Shown piece after piece: positions 8,951 through 16,947 of a stretch of 64,000 bases of DNA. How positions within the stretch are numbered: position 1 is the first letter of the stretch; each line of letters starts with the position of its first letter. The notes beneath the pieces were generated by a model that did not search any database, was not told the origin of the DNA, and worked only from the letters and a program-made list of their open reading frames with translations. The translations under genes were made by a program, and so were the position numbers. The DNA comes from QHXN01 sp032162705 (GTDB lineage Bacteria; Acidobacteriota; Blastocatellia; Pyrinomonadales; Pyrinomonadaceae). The stretch covers positions 15,038-79,037 of the forward strand of contig JAVRON010000097.1 in assembly GCA_032162705.1 (NCBI GenBank), in the 5' to 3' direction.

Positions 8951-9097
8951 CTACTCGAAGAAGTTCCGGTCGCGCCCCTTGTTCTCTTTGCGCCAGATGC
9001 GTAGGAAGACGACGACGGCGATGATGGCGAGGACGAGCAGCACCGCCATCATGAAGATAGTGAAGATCAGTTCCGTGTTCTCAGCCGGATTGTTCAT
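8951..9097 (-). CDS. Small single-pass membrane protein
   Basis: 48 aa from ATG 9097: a short polar N-terminus, one transmembrane helix (about residues 9-32, IFTIFMMAVLLVLAIIAVVVF), then a basic tail RIWRKENKGRDRNFFE. AAAGGG lies 11 nt upstream. The frame can start instead at GTG 9184, whose GTGA overlaps the stop of the CNNM/CBS gene, adding 29 residues encoded by a threefold GTTTCGCCCACGAA direct repeat (about 9146-9185). I favour the ATG because that extension is repeat-derived. Function unknown; it could accompany the membrane protein encoded upstream. Confidence 0.6.
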   Translation of the reverse strand: MNNPAENTELIFTIFMMAVLLVLAIIAVVVFLRIWRKENKGRDRNFFE

Positions 9098-9180
9098 CGT
9101 CTTCGTCGCCCTTTCGGCTACCCTGAATGTTCCGCTCAAGAGTGTTTCGCCCACGAACGTTTCGCCCACGAATGTTTCGC

Positions 9181-10548
9181 TCACGCGGCCTCTTCCTCTT
9201 CAGGCTCCTCGCTCGGGGTGGGGGGCGGCGTGTAGCGTATGCGGCGTATGCGGCGTCCCTCGACCTGCTCGACTAGAAACAGGCCGTCCTCGTGCTCGAC
9301 CGTCTCGCCGGGACGGAGGATGCGCCCGGCACTGGCGAGCAGAAAGCCTGCTATCGTCGTGTAGCCCGCCTCTTCGGGCAGCTTCAGATTGAAGCGCCGG
9401 TTGGCGTCGCGCACCGCGAGCATGCCGTCGAGCAGGTACGTGCCGTTCGGCTCCTCGATGATCTGCTCGCGCACCTCATCGTCGTACTCGTCGTTGATCT
9501 CGCCGACGATCTCTTCCAGAAGGTCTTCCAAAGTGACGATGCCTTCCAGGCCGCCGTGCTCGTCCACGACGCAGGCGATGTGCGTCTTCTCGGCCTGCAT
9601 CTGTGCGAGCACAGAACCGAGCCGCGCCGTGGCCGGGACGAACAGAGCAGGGTGGAGCATTCGCTCCATGTCGAACGTAGACGGGTCGAGTGTACGCAGG
9701 CAGGGCATCAGGTCTTTCATGAAGAGCACGCCCGCGATGTCGTCGAGACGTTCGCGATAGACGGGCAAACGCGAGTAGCCGAAGTTACAGAAGGCGTGCT
9801 CGCACTCTTCGAGCGTGGCGCTTGCGGAGAGCGCCTCGACTTCCGTGCGCGGGATCATCGCCTCTCTGACCTCTGCCTCCGAAAAGTCGAAGACGCGATT
9901 GATGAGACGGCGCTCCTCCTCTTCGAGGTGGCCGCTCTTGTGCGAGATGTTGACGAGTTGCTTGATCTCCTCTTCGGTGTAGATCGAGGCGTGCTCGTTC
10001 GAGCCGTGTAGCCCCAACACGCGCGACGCCGCCGAAGCAGCTACGTCGAGCAGGCGAATGGGGCCCCGGAAGACGCGCGAGAACCAGTACATGGGCCCGA
10101 CCGTGAAGAGCGCGACGCGCTCCGAGCGTTCGATGCCGAACATCTTCGGCACCTGCTCGCCGAGGACGATGTGGAGGAAGGTGATGAGGATGAAGGCGAT
10201 GACGGAGGCGACGATGTGGCGCACGCCGAGCGTGACGTACTGTGCGTAAGCGGGCCCGAGCATCGCGCCGAAGCGCTCGAACGGCGGCGCGAGAAGCTCG
10301 GCGAGCGTCGATTCGCCGATCCAGCCCAAGGCCAGAGACGAGAGCGTGACGCCGAGCTGCGTGGCGGAGATGTATGCACCGAGGTTGTCTTTGAAGGCGA
10401 GCAGACGGCGCGCTCTGCGGCTACCCGCTTCGGCGAGCGTGGCGATGCGCATCCGCCGCACGCTGACGATGGCGAACTCCGAGGTGACGAAGAAGCCGTT
10501 GGCGATGACCAGAAGGAGGACGGCCAGAATTCTGAGGAACGTTTCCAT
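9181..10548 (-). CDS. Hemolysin-C/CorC family (CNNM, CBS) membrane protein
   Basis: 455 aa. N-terminal CNNM (DUF21) membrane domain with 4 helices (LAVLLLVIANGFFVTSEFAIVSVRRMR; SATQLGVTLSSLALGWIGEST; FILITFLHIVLGEQVPK), a CBS pair (AMIPRTEVEALSAS; GFGYSRLPVYRE-type NFGYSRLPVYRERLDDIAGVLF; HIACVVDEHGGLEGIVTLEDLLEEIVGEI) and a C-terminal CorC/HlyC domain (TYLLDGMLAVRDANRRF; TIAGFLL). Members are implicated in Mg2+/Co2+ resistance or export, with CBS domains sensing nucleotides. Length and domain order are normal. The stop is coupled to a possible GTG start of the small membrane protein. Confidence 0.94.
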   Translation of the reverse strand: METFLRILAVLLLVIANGFFVTSEFAIVSVRRMRIATLAEAGSRRARRLLAFKDNLGAYISATQLGVTLSSLALGWIGESTLAELLAPPFERFGAMLGPAYAQYVTLGVRHIVASVIAFILITFLHIVLGEQVPKMFGIERSERVALFTVGPMYWFSRVFRGPIRLLDVAASAASRVLGLHGSNEHASIYTEEEIKQLVNISHKSGHLEEEERRLINRVFDFSEAEVREAMIPRTEVEALSASATLEECEHAFCNFGYSRLPVYRERLDDIAGVLFMKDLMPCLRTLDPSTFDMERMLHPALFVPATARLGSVLAQMQAEKTHIACVVDEHGGLEGIVTLEDLLEEIVGEINDEYDDEVREQIIEEPNGTYLLDGMLAVRDANRRFNLKLPEEAGYTTIAGFLLASAGRILRPGETVEHEDGLFLVEQVEGRRIRRIRYTPPPTPSEEPEEEEAA

Positions 10549-10680
10549 CGTCTTGGCAGTTGCTGGGGCCCGTTCTTACAGGCCCGAAATCAAACCTCCC
10601 GCGTTTCGAGTGACAGAGTCGAAATTCTTACACCAAGCTTATTGCCATGCGGCGCGTGGGCGCAAGCTCTGAAGGAGAGA

Positions 10681-10813
10681 CTAGAGGCTAGAGGCTAGAG
10701 ACTAGAGGCTAGAGGCTAGAGGCTAGAGACTAGAGGCTAGAGACTAGAGACTAGAGGCTAGTTAAGGCAAGCCACTCTTAACTAGCCTCTAGTCTCTAGC
10801 CTCTAGCCCCTAG
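10681..10813. repeat. Heptamer hairpin repeat, family A (GAGGCTA), copy 1
   Basis: Eleven tandem heptamers GAGRCTA (10684-10760), core GTTAAG, a 10-nt spacer, CTTAAC, then four complementary heptamers (TAGCCTC type, 10783-10810). The arms pair near the core and are unequal in length (11 versus 4 units). It lies between the starts of the CNNM/CBS gene and the end of the hydrolase gene, whose stop codon (10796-10798) is inside the right arm. The core is shared with the copy at 52931-53012. Confidence 0.9.
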
Positions 10814-11911
10814 TATGCGGCAGAAATCGACAACGCGGTTCTCGGCCCAGTGCCGGTCTTCGCCTTCGGTAGGTGTCGAGACGAAGCCGACATGGCCGCC
10901 GCGTTCGGTGATGACGAGCAGCACGTCCGGGTTGGCGGCGATCTCAGGGTCAGAGAACGAGTGTGAAGGGATGATCGGGTCGTCCGACGAGTGGAGGATG
11001 AGCGTCGGGACTCGTATGTCACGTATGACGTGGAGCGAGCTTGTGCGCTCGTAGTATTCCGCTGCATCGCGATAGCCGCCGTGCGGCGCTGTGTAACGCT
11101 CGTCGAACTGGCGTATGGTACGCACGCGGCGCAGGTCGTGCGTATCGTAGAGGCCGGGGTGGAGGCGGCTTTTTCGATGGACGCGTCGGCGCAGGCTCCG
11201 CACGAAGCTCCAGCGAAAGAGCGCGTTCGCACGCCGCTCGACGGCCGCGGCGCAGGCGTTCAGGTCAATCGACGGCGAGACGGCGGCGATGCCCGCGAGC
11301 GCCGCAGGCGTGTCGGCCCCGTATTCGCCCGCGAGCCGCAGAACCATGTTGCCGCTCATCGAGAAGCCTGCGACGAAGATAGGCTTGAGTCCTTCGCGCC
11401 CGGCCAGCTCTTCAAGCAGCACGTGGCGAATGTCTCCGAGCATCCCGCTGTGATAGAGCGTGCTGGCGAGATGCTCTGTGCCGCCGCAGTTGCGCATGTT
11501 CATGCCGACGACGTTGAACCCCGCGCGGAAAGCTTTCTGCGCCGTGCCGAGGACGTAGAGCGAGTCGCTTGAGCCTTCAAGCCCGTGCAGGAGCAGGAGC
11601 GTCGGCGCATCGTGTCGCTCGCTCTGCCAGCGACACTTGAGGAGTACGCGCGCGCCCGGCTCGACTTCGACGAGGCGCGACTCGTAGAGGCCGCGCTCGG
11701 TTTGAATGAACCTGTAACGCGGGAGGCGAAGCGTGGCGATGATGGTCTGTGCGTGGCCGCCGGGGAAGAGCGTGTGCGGCGAGAAGGGTTTCTCGCGGAA
11801 GTCACGCGCGACCTCGCGGAGTCGCGCGTTCAAGGCTTGCGGAGGGATGTGAGAGGCGGTGACTTCCAACCCCGAGTTAGTCAGCCGCCCGCCATTACTG
11901 ACAGTTTCCAT
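10796..11911 (-). CDS. YheT-type alpha/beta-hydrolase
   Basis: 371 aa. The N-terminal FSPHTLFPGGHAQTI block and the fold match the YheT/ABHD1-3 family of esterases of uncertain substrate. Catalytic elements visible: LLLLHGLEGSS (oxyanion loop, about 106-114), nucleophile elbow GFSMSG (Ser184), acid in LHSSDDPIIP, and His in RGGHVGFV. Most relatives have GFSLGG; here the second Gly is Ser, a small departure. The C-terminal residues ILGARG and the TAG are encoded by the heptamer repeat at 10797-10813, so the repeat has replaced the original 3' end. Intracellular; no signal peptide. Confidence 0.9.
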   Translation of the reverse strand: METVSNGGRLTNSGLEVTASHIPPQALNARLREVARDFREKPFSPHTLFPGGHAQTIIATLRLPRYRFIQTERGLYESRLVEVEPGARVLLKCRWQSERHDAPTLLLLHGLEGSSDSLYVLGTAQKAFRAGFNVVGMNMRNCGGTEHLASTLYHSGMLGDIRHVLLEELAGREGLKPIFVAGFSMSGNMVLRLAGEYGADTPAALAGIAAVSPSIDLNACAAAVERRANALFRWSFVRSLRRRVHRKSRLHPGLYDTHDLRRVRTIRQFDERYTAPHGGYRDAAEYYERTSSLHVIRDIRVPTLILHSSDDPIIPSHSFSDPEIAANPDVLLVITERGGHVGFVSTPTEGEDRHWAENRVVDFCRILGARG

Positions 11912-11976
11912 CGGCGTCGTGCCTTTACTCTTGGCGACGGTGATTATAGATGAAGGGTGAGCATTGCGGAATTCCG

Positions 11977-12177
11977 TTACGCCAGCCGCGTCGGCTCGGA
12001 GACGGGCGGGTCTCCCGCGGGCTTGGGTGTGCCTGGCTCGCGCACGGGCGCGGTCGGCTGTGGGGCGTCGGGCGGGAGCGGCGGCTGCGCTGGCTGCGCC
12101 GGGTCGTCCGGATGCGTCGGTGGAAGCTCGGGCTGCTGTGCGGGCTGCGGCGGTTCCGTGTTCGGGTTGCGACTCAT
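11977..12177 (-). CDS. Small Pro/Gln-rich hypothetical protein
   Basis: 66 aa of low complexity (PPQPAQQPELPPTHPDDPAQPA), one third proline, with no hydrophobic segment, so probably disordered. ATG 12177 has AGAGGAG 12 nt upstream. A Gly/Ala-rich frame on the opposite strand also stays open, as expected for this composition, so coding status is uncertain. Confidence 0.45.
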   Translation of the reverse strand: MSRNPNTEPPQPAQQPELPPTHPDDPAQPAQPPLPPDAPQPTAPVREPGTPKPAGDPPVSEPTRLA

Positions 12178-12417
12178 TAGAAGAATGATCTCCTCTGGTT
12201 AGCAGAATGCAAAGACTCTAACACGAATCGGCATTGCGCCACATGCAGAGAGTTTCGACGGCGAGAATTTAAGTGGAGCGGCGAGTATTCGAGTTGAATT
12301 GCGAAGAGACGTGTGCGGCACGCGGGTTGAAAGTGTTGGAGGCCGAAGGGAGCATGCTGGAAGGGCCTGAGGGGTTGACGCCCTGGCTTTGCGCCTTTGA
12401 CGAAAAGGAGTCGCGTC

Positions 12418-12828
12418 ATGAACACGATTGTCGTCACATACATCTCGTATCTCTGTCTGAGTATCGCGCTCACCATCTGGGTCGCGCAGACTCTACATAA
12501 GAACGGGCGCATCTTCCTCGTCGATGTTTTCCACGGCAACGAAGCGCTGGCCGACTCGGTCAACCACCTGCTCGTGGTCGGCTTCTACCTCATCAACTTC
12601 GGCTACGTGACGCTGGCCTTGAAGATCGGCTATGAAGTTGAAACGGCGCGCGAAGGTATCGAGGCGCTGTCATGGAAGATCGGGCTGGTGCTGATCGTCC
12701 TCGGCGTGATGCACTTCTTCAACCTGCTGGTCTTCAGCCGCATCCGCCGGGACGAGCCTTACGTCGCCGCTCCGACGCCCGCGAACCCGGAAGCTTACAG
12801 GGGCTTCAACGATACGGTCAGCAACTAG
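12418..12828 (+). CDS. Three-helix integral membrane protein
   Basis: 136 aa from ATG 12418, preceded by AAAAGGAG with 7-nt spacing, which settles the start over the longer open frame. Three transmembrane segments: about 4-24 (VVTYISYLCLSIALTIWVAQ), 47-68 (NHLLVVGFYLINFGYVTLALK), 84-105 (KIGLVLIVLGVMHFFNLLVF). The polar stretches DVFHGNEALADSVNH and ETAREGIEALSW are predicted loops. I recognise no named family; it resembles small conserved acidobacterial inner-membrane proteins. It ends 22 bp before a TGATAAG hairpin repeat. Confidence 0.8.
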   Translation: MNTIVVTYISYLCLSIALTIWVAQTLHKNGRIFLVDVFHGNEALADSVNHLLVVGFYLINFGYVTLALKIGYEVETAREGIEALSWKIGLVLIVLGVMHFFNLLVFSRIRRDEPYVAAPTPANPEAYRGFNDTVSN

Positions 12829-12850
12829 GCCGCGCAGACGTTGAACATAG

Positions 12851-12929
12851 TGACAAGTGATAAGTGATAAGAAAAGACAGAAGCTCTTTCTTATCACTTA
12901 TCACTCATCACTCATCACTTATCACTTTC
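12851..12929. repeat. Heptamer hairpin repeat, family D (TGATAAG)
   Basis: The left arm TGACAAG-TGATAAG-TGATAAGAAA (12851-12874) pairs with TTTCTTATCACTTATCACT from 12888; further CTCATCA/CTTATCA units extend the right arm to about 12929. It sits between convergent genes, and the RecQ stop (12915-12917) is within the right arm. Confidence 0.85.
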
Positions 12930-15695
12930 CTTATCAGTGCCGAGACCGGCGGCGCGCTGGAGGTCTGCGACGACGAAGCGGATCATGCGATAGGTGATAT
13001 GGCGTGGGAGAGCTTCGCGCAGGGGCTTCAGGCGCTCGGTGCCGATGTGTGCGACCGCCTCTTCGATCTGCGCACGCGCTTCCGCGGAGACGTGGCGTGA
13101 CACGTCGAAGGCGCGACCCTGTAGGATGCAGGCGGCGAGATGACCTTCGACGGTGATCTCGGTCAGAGAGCGCTGCGCGCAAATCTCTTCGACCGTGAGA
13201 CCCTGCTCGTAGAGCGCAAAGGTCTCGTCCACTGTGCCCGGCTTCGGGGCTGTAACGGACGGGGTGGCGGAAGAGGAGCGCGAGGTCGTGCGGGAGGAAG
13301 AGGGCGCGGTGTAAGCCTTGTCTGAAAAGAGCGTGGGCAGGGACAGCCGGACGCCTGCGCGTTCGCGCATGACTTCGTTGCCGAGCTGTGTGTTGGAGAC
13401 GGTCGGGTACGCGCCGCCCGTGACGTGCAGGCAACCGGCGGCGACGAGCGCGTCTACATAGAGCAGTATCTCGTCCTGAGTCCGTCCGGAGAGAATCCCG
13501 TAGGTCGAGAGTTGGTCAAGCCCCGCCTGCGAGAGCCTTGCAGAGCGCGAGCCGCGAAGCGCCGCCGCCAGCATCGCCTTGCCAAAGCGCCCGCCCATGC
13601 GCGCCGCGCACGCGAGAATCTTACGAACGGTCAGAGTCTCTTCTTCCGACAACTCGCGCGGCTCGGTGACGGCGATTGAGCCGCCGCCGCTGCCGCCGTC
13701 GTCGCCTTCATGTTCACCGGCGAAGGGGCCTTCGGCGGCCTCGCGTCGGCGGCGCGAGCGCGTCTGCGCTGCAAGCTCTTCTTCGAGGTCGAGCGCGACG
13801 GGCACATGCTTCATGATGAAGCGGTCGATGTCGCGCACGGGGTCGAGCGGCGGCGAGGTCTTGCCACGTGAGACAGAGGTCTCGACTCCGTCCGCGTCGA
13901 AGTCGCCGGACGTGAAAGCATCGGCAGGGGCGAGGCCGCCGTCTTCCGCGAACGTGTCCGCGCTGGTGCGCGTGCGCCGCCCCTGCCGGAGACAGTTGCC
14001 GCACTTGCCGCAGTCGCTATCGTGCGAGCGGTCGCCGAAGTAGTCGAGGATAAAAGAACGCGAGCAGTTATCCGTATAGCAGAAGGAGATCATCTCGCGC
14101 AGCTTGCGCTGTTCGAGGGCGGCGCGGCGTGCGAGTTCCTCCGGGCGTATGCGTAGGCGCGTCGCGGGCTGCTCGTCGAGCATCACGACGCCACGCGTGC
14201 GGCGTGCAGGCTGATACCTGACGATGCCCGCTTCGGCGAGCGTGGAGAGCGCGCGGCGCATCGACGACAACTCCATCCCGAATGTCTCGGCAAAATCGCT
14301 TACGTCCAACTCTGTGTCGGCGCGCTCGCTTAGCTCGTGGCCGCCGAGCAGTCCGAAGAGCACCTGCTTGAGCTGCGCGCTGCGCCGCGCCGAGACGGCC
14401 TCGCGCGCGAGGTGCGGGGGCATGAGCAGGCGCAGCGCGGCGCGATTCTCCGCGCCCGTGCCGCGTTCGATGTGGCCTGCCTTCTCCAGAGTGATGAGCG
14501 CCGACTGCACGGCCATCTCGTTGCGCACGCCCGCGCGGGTGGCGATCTCGCGCGTCGAAAGCTCGATGCGCTGCTGACGTGTGCCAATGAGCGCCTCGTA
14601 AACTTTGGCGATCAGCTCGGGCGGCGGGTAAGAGCCTTCGATGAAGTAGTCCTGCGTGCGCTTGTCTGCGTAGTTGAAGAGCAGAAGACAGATCGAACGT
14701 TTGCCGTCGCGCCCCGCGCGCCCGATCTCCTGATAGTAGGCTTCGATTGAGCCGGGCAGGTGGAAGTGTACGACGAAGCGTATGTCGGGTTTATCTATCC
14801 CCATGCCGAAGGCGTTCGTGGCGACTATGACCTGCGCGCGCCCGGACATGAAGTCGTCCTGCGCGCGCACGCGTTCCTCGTCCGTCATCCCCGCGTGATA
14901 GCCGATGACGGAGAGGCGCGCGTCGCGGAGCTTCTGCGTGATCTGCTCGACGGACTTGCGCGTCGAGGTATAGACGATGCCGGACTGCCCCGTGTACTCG
15001 GTCGCAAGCTGCCGGATACGCGCATACTTCTCGCGCTCCTTCTCTGTGTGGGCGACGCTGAGCGAGAGGTTCGGGCGGTCGAAGCCGCTGACGAAGGCGC
15101 GCGGCTCCGAGAGCTTCAACTGCTCGATGATGTCTGCGCGGACGTAGGGCGTGGCCGTGGCGGTGAGCGCGACCGTCTGCGGGCTGCCGATCTTTTCGCG
15201 GAATGATTGGAGGCGCAGGTAGTCGGGTCGGAAGTCGTGACCCCATTGCGAAATGCAGTGCGCCTCGTCCACGGCGAAGAGAGAGATTTCGGCGCGCTGC
15301 AAGGTCTCGACAAAGTGGTTGCTGCGGAAGCGCTCGGGCGCAACGTAGAGCAGCTTGAAGTCTCCGCGACGAACGCCCGCGATGCGCTCCTTCTGCTCTT
15401 CAAAGTCGAGCGAGCTGTTGATGAAAGTCGCCGGCAGTCCCCGCGCGTGAAGCGCGTCCACCTGATCTTTCATCAGCGCGATGAGCGGCGAGACGACGAT
15501 GGTGACGCCTTCGCGCATGAGCGCGGGGAGTTGGAAGCAGAGCGACTTGCCGCCGCCCGTGGGCATCACGACGACCGTGTCGCTGCCCGAGAGAATCGAC
15601 TCGACGACCTCGCCCTGACCCTCTCGAAAGCTCTCGAAGCCAAAGAACTTTCTGAGGGCGATGAGTGCGTCATCCATGTCTGCAGCGTGAGTCAT
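12915..15695 (-). CDS. recQ: ATP-dependent DNA helicase RecQ
   Basis: 926 aa. A 3'-5' helicase for recombinational repair. Walker A MPTGGGKS, DEAH box (VDEAHCISQWGHDFRPDY), SAT-like TATATP, and motif VI QEIGRAGRDG are all present, followed by the RecQ-C zinc-binding region (CYTDNCSRSFILDYFGD.. CGKCGNC, all four Cys visible) and a winged helix. The C-terminus adds a Ser/Thr-rich linker (SSSRTTSRSSSATPS) and a helix-turn-helix domain (FALYEQGLTVEEICAQRSLTEITVEGHL) as in RecQ proteins of some other phyla. The length exceeds E. coli RecQ (about 610 aa) because of these. The final residues DKESDK and the TGA come from the TGATAAG repeat. Confidence 0.95.
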   Translation of the reverse strand: MTHAADMDDALIALRKFFGFESFREGQGEVVESILSGSDTVVVMPTGGGKSLCFQLPALMREGVTIVVSPLIALMKDQVDALHARGLPATFINSSLDFEEQKERIAGVRRGDFKLLYVAPERFRSNHFVETLQRAEISLFAVDEAHCISQWGHDFRPDYLRLQSFREKIGSPQTVALTATATPYVRADIIEQLKLSEPRAFVSGFDRPNLSLSVAHTEKEREKYARIRQLATEYTGQSGIVYTSTRKSVEQITQKLRDARLSVIGYHAGMTDEERVRAQDDFMSGRAQVIVATNAFGMGIDKPDIRFVVHFHLPGSIEAYYQEIGRAGRDGKRSICLLLFNYADKRTQDYFIEGSYPPPELIAKVYEALIGTRQQRIELSTREIATRAGVRNEMAVQSALITLEKAGHIERGTGAENRAALRLLMPPHLAREAVSARRSAQLKQVLFGLLGGHELSERADTELDVSDFAETFGMELSSMRRALSTLAEAGIVRYQPARRTRGVVMLDEQPATRLRIRPEELARRAALEQRKLREMISFCYTDNCSRSFILDYFGDRSHDSDCGKCGNCLRQGRRTRTSADTFAEDGGLAPADAFTSGDFDADGVETSVSRGKTSPPLDPVRDIDRFIMKHVPVALDLEEELAAQTRSRRRREAAEGPFAGEHEGDDGGSGGGSIAVTEPRELSEEETLTVRKILACAARMGGRFGKAMLAAALRGSRSARLSQAGLDQLSTYGILSGRTQDEILLYVDALVAAGCLHVTGGAYPTVSNTQLGNEVMRERAGVRLSLPTLFSDKAYTAPSSSRTTSRSSSATPSVTAPKPGTVDETFALYEQGLTVEEICAQRSLTEITVEGHLAACILQGRAFDVSRHVSAEARAQIEEAVAHIGTERLKPLREALPRHITYRMIRFVVADLQRAAGLGTDKESDK

Positions 15696-15806
15696 CGGTG
15701 TGCGAAAGAAGCTAAATTGTACCGCAAACTCGGGGCGAACGCAGCCGCCGGGCGTGGCAGACAGTGCCGGTTGATTCTTGAATTCTAAGCGCCAGTTTTT
15801 TCACCA

Positions 15807-15927
15807 CCGCAGACACAGAGGAAGCCGAGGAATCACAGAGGATTTGAGATTTAAGATTTAAGATTTGAAATTTCAGATTTGAAATCTGTAATCCTCAGCG
15901 CCCCCTCGGCTTCCTCAGCGCCTGCGG
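15807..15927. repeat. Long compound hairpin repeat, family E
   Basis: 46-nt arms (15807-15852 and 15882-15927) are imperfect reverse complements: CCGCAG, GAGGAAGCCGAGG and GAGGATT are shared. The centre holds GATTTAA/GATTTGA tandem heptamers. It lies between the divergent recQ and a hypothetical gene, 31 bp before the latter's ATG. This is the only word-repeat hairpin here that does not abut a stop codon. Confidence 0.85.
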
Positions 15928-15957
15928 CGATGAAGTGCTCTTGCACTATCCTCAAGA

Positions 15958-16608
15958 ATGAATAGAATCCGCGCGGCGAGCGAGGCTTGCTACGCCGCCG
16001 AAGGCCGTCGTAAGCTCGGGTTAATGAAACGGACTGAGTGGAAGGCGCGGACGAAGCGCGAGCTGATGATCGAGGTGTGGGAGCATCTCGACTGCGAGTC
16101 GGTGGGCGCGCGCGAGCTTGAGGTCGTGACGGAGGCCGTGCGCGAGCGTTTCGGAGAGGGCGCGGTTGAGGGCCCCGCGCGCATGGCCCGCGTGCTGGCG
16201 GACGAGGGCGCGGAGCTGCGCCACGCAGAGGTGCTCGACGCGGATGTTCGCTGGCGCACGCAAGACCCTTACGAGGCGATGTTCCGCAACGTGCTGAAGT
16301 TCTCGACCTTTGAAGAGGCCGCGCACTCCATCCGTCGTCTCGACAATCTGCGGAAACAGTTCCAGCGCAAGGGAGACCGCGCGGGGCTGCGTCGCGTCCA
16401 GGAGACGGTGCTCAAGGGGAAGCAGCGCGCGCAGATGATCGCGCGCAACCCGTCGGTCAACGAGCGCAAGCGCGCTGAGAAGAAGGAGATGGCGGAGTGG
16501 TTCACGGTCTGGCTCAACCAGCCCGAAATCTTCGAGGACTGGCTCGCTCTCCGGCTCGTCTCGAAAGACTTCCGCGCACGCTTCCGCGAAGAAGAGGCCG
16601 GGACTTAA
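15958..16608 (+). CDS. Conserved-looking hypothetical protein
   Basis: 216 aa, highly charged, mainly helical (WEHLDCESVGARELEVVTEAVRERF; HSIRRLDNLRKQFQRKGDRAGLRRV; EWFTVWLNQPEIFEDWLALR). No signal peptide or membrane segment, so cytoplasmic. ATG 15958 lies just after TATCCT (a possible -10 for a leaderless transcript); ATG 16024 (MKRTEWKART) is an alternative that would remove 22 less typical residues. The long RKGDRAGLRRVQETVLKGKQRAQ segment is strongly basic and could bind nucleic acid, but this is a guess. No family recognised. Confidence 0.65.
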   Translation: MNRIRAASEACYAAEGRRKLGLMKRTEWKARTKRELMIEVWEHLDCESVGARELEVVTEAVRERFGEGAVEGPARMARVLADEGAELRHAEVLDADVRWRTQDPYEAMFRNVLKFSTFEEAAHSIRRLDNLRKQFQRKGDRAGLRRVQETVLKGKQRAQMIARNPSVNERKRAEKKEMAEWFTVWLNQPEIFEDWLALRLVSKDFRARFREEEAGT

Positions 16609-16947
16609 AACTTCAACGCGCTATGGAAACGTCAACGGCTCTTTAACTCTTCCACCCTTAACTCTCCACCCTTCTCTTGCCGGTCACTATCCTTCTCTTG
16701 CCGATCACCAAAGCCCTCACGGCTCTCAGTCTGACCTGACCCGGTCGGTCAGGGCCGTTCATCCTGACCTGAAGGCTCCGGGTTAATTCCACTCCTGCCT
16801 CCTAACTCTTCAGCAAATTCACCTGCCTTGCGGTCACAAAGTCTGCGGCACGCCGGATGCAAAAGTCTCTGCGCGGGTCTGAAGTTTGTGCCGCTTGCAT
16901 TTGATAGCGCTCAGGCCAACAGAACAAATAAGGGTAGTAGCTAAATA
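16609..16947. other. Intergenic region upstream of the subtilase pair
   Basis: 339 bp without a gene. It contains near-direct repeats (TTAACTCT..CCACCC twice; CCTTCTCTTGCCG..TCAC twice, about 16670-16711) and a 7-bp hairpin CCTGACC/GGTCAGG near 16733-16752. The last 100 bp, rich in A/T near 16915-16940, presumably carries the subtilase promoter, but no clear -35/-10 pair can be assigned. Confidence 0.4.

Noticed and set aside
10681..10813. CRISPR array
   Set aside because: Regular short repeats but no spacers of constant length and no cas genes; the repeat is a heptamer tandem array.
11950..12202. Gly/Ala-rich plus-strand frames opposite the Pro-rich ORF
   Set aside because: Complementary low-complexity artefacts without start signals.
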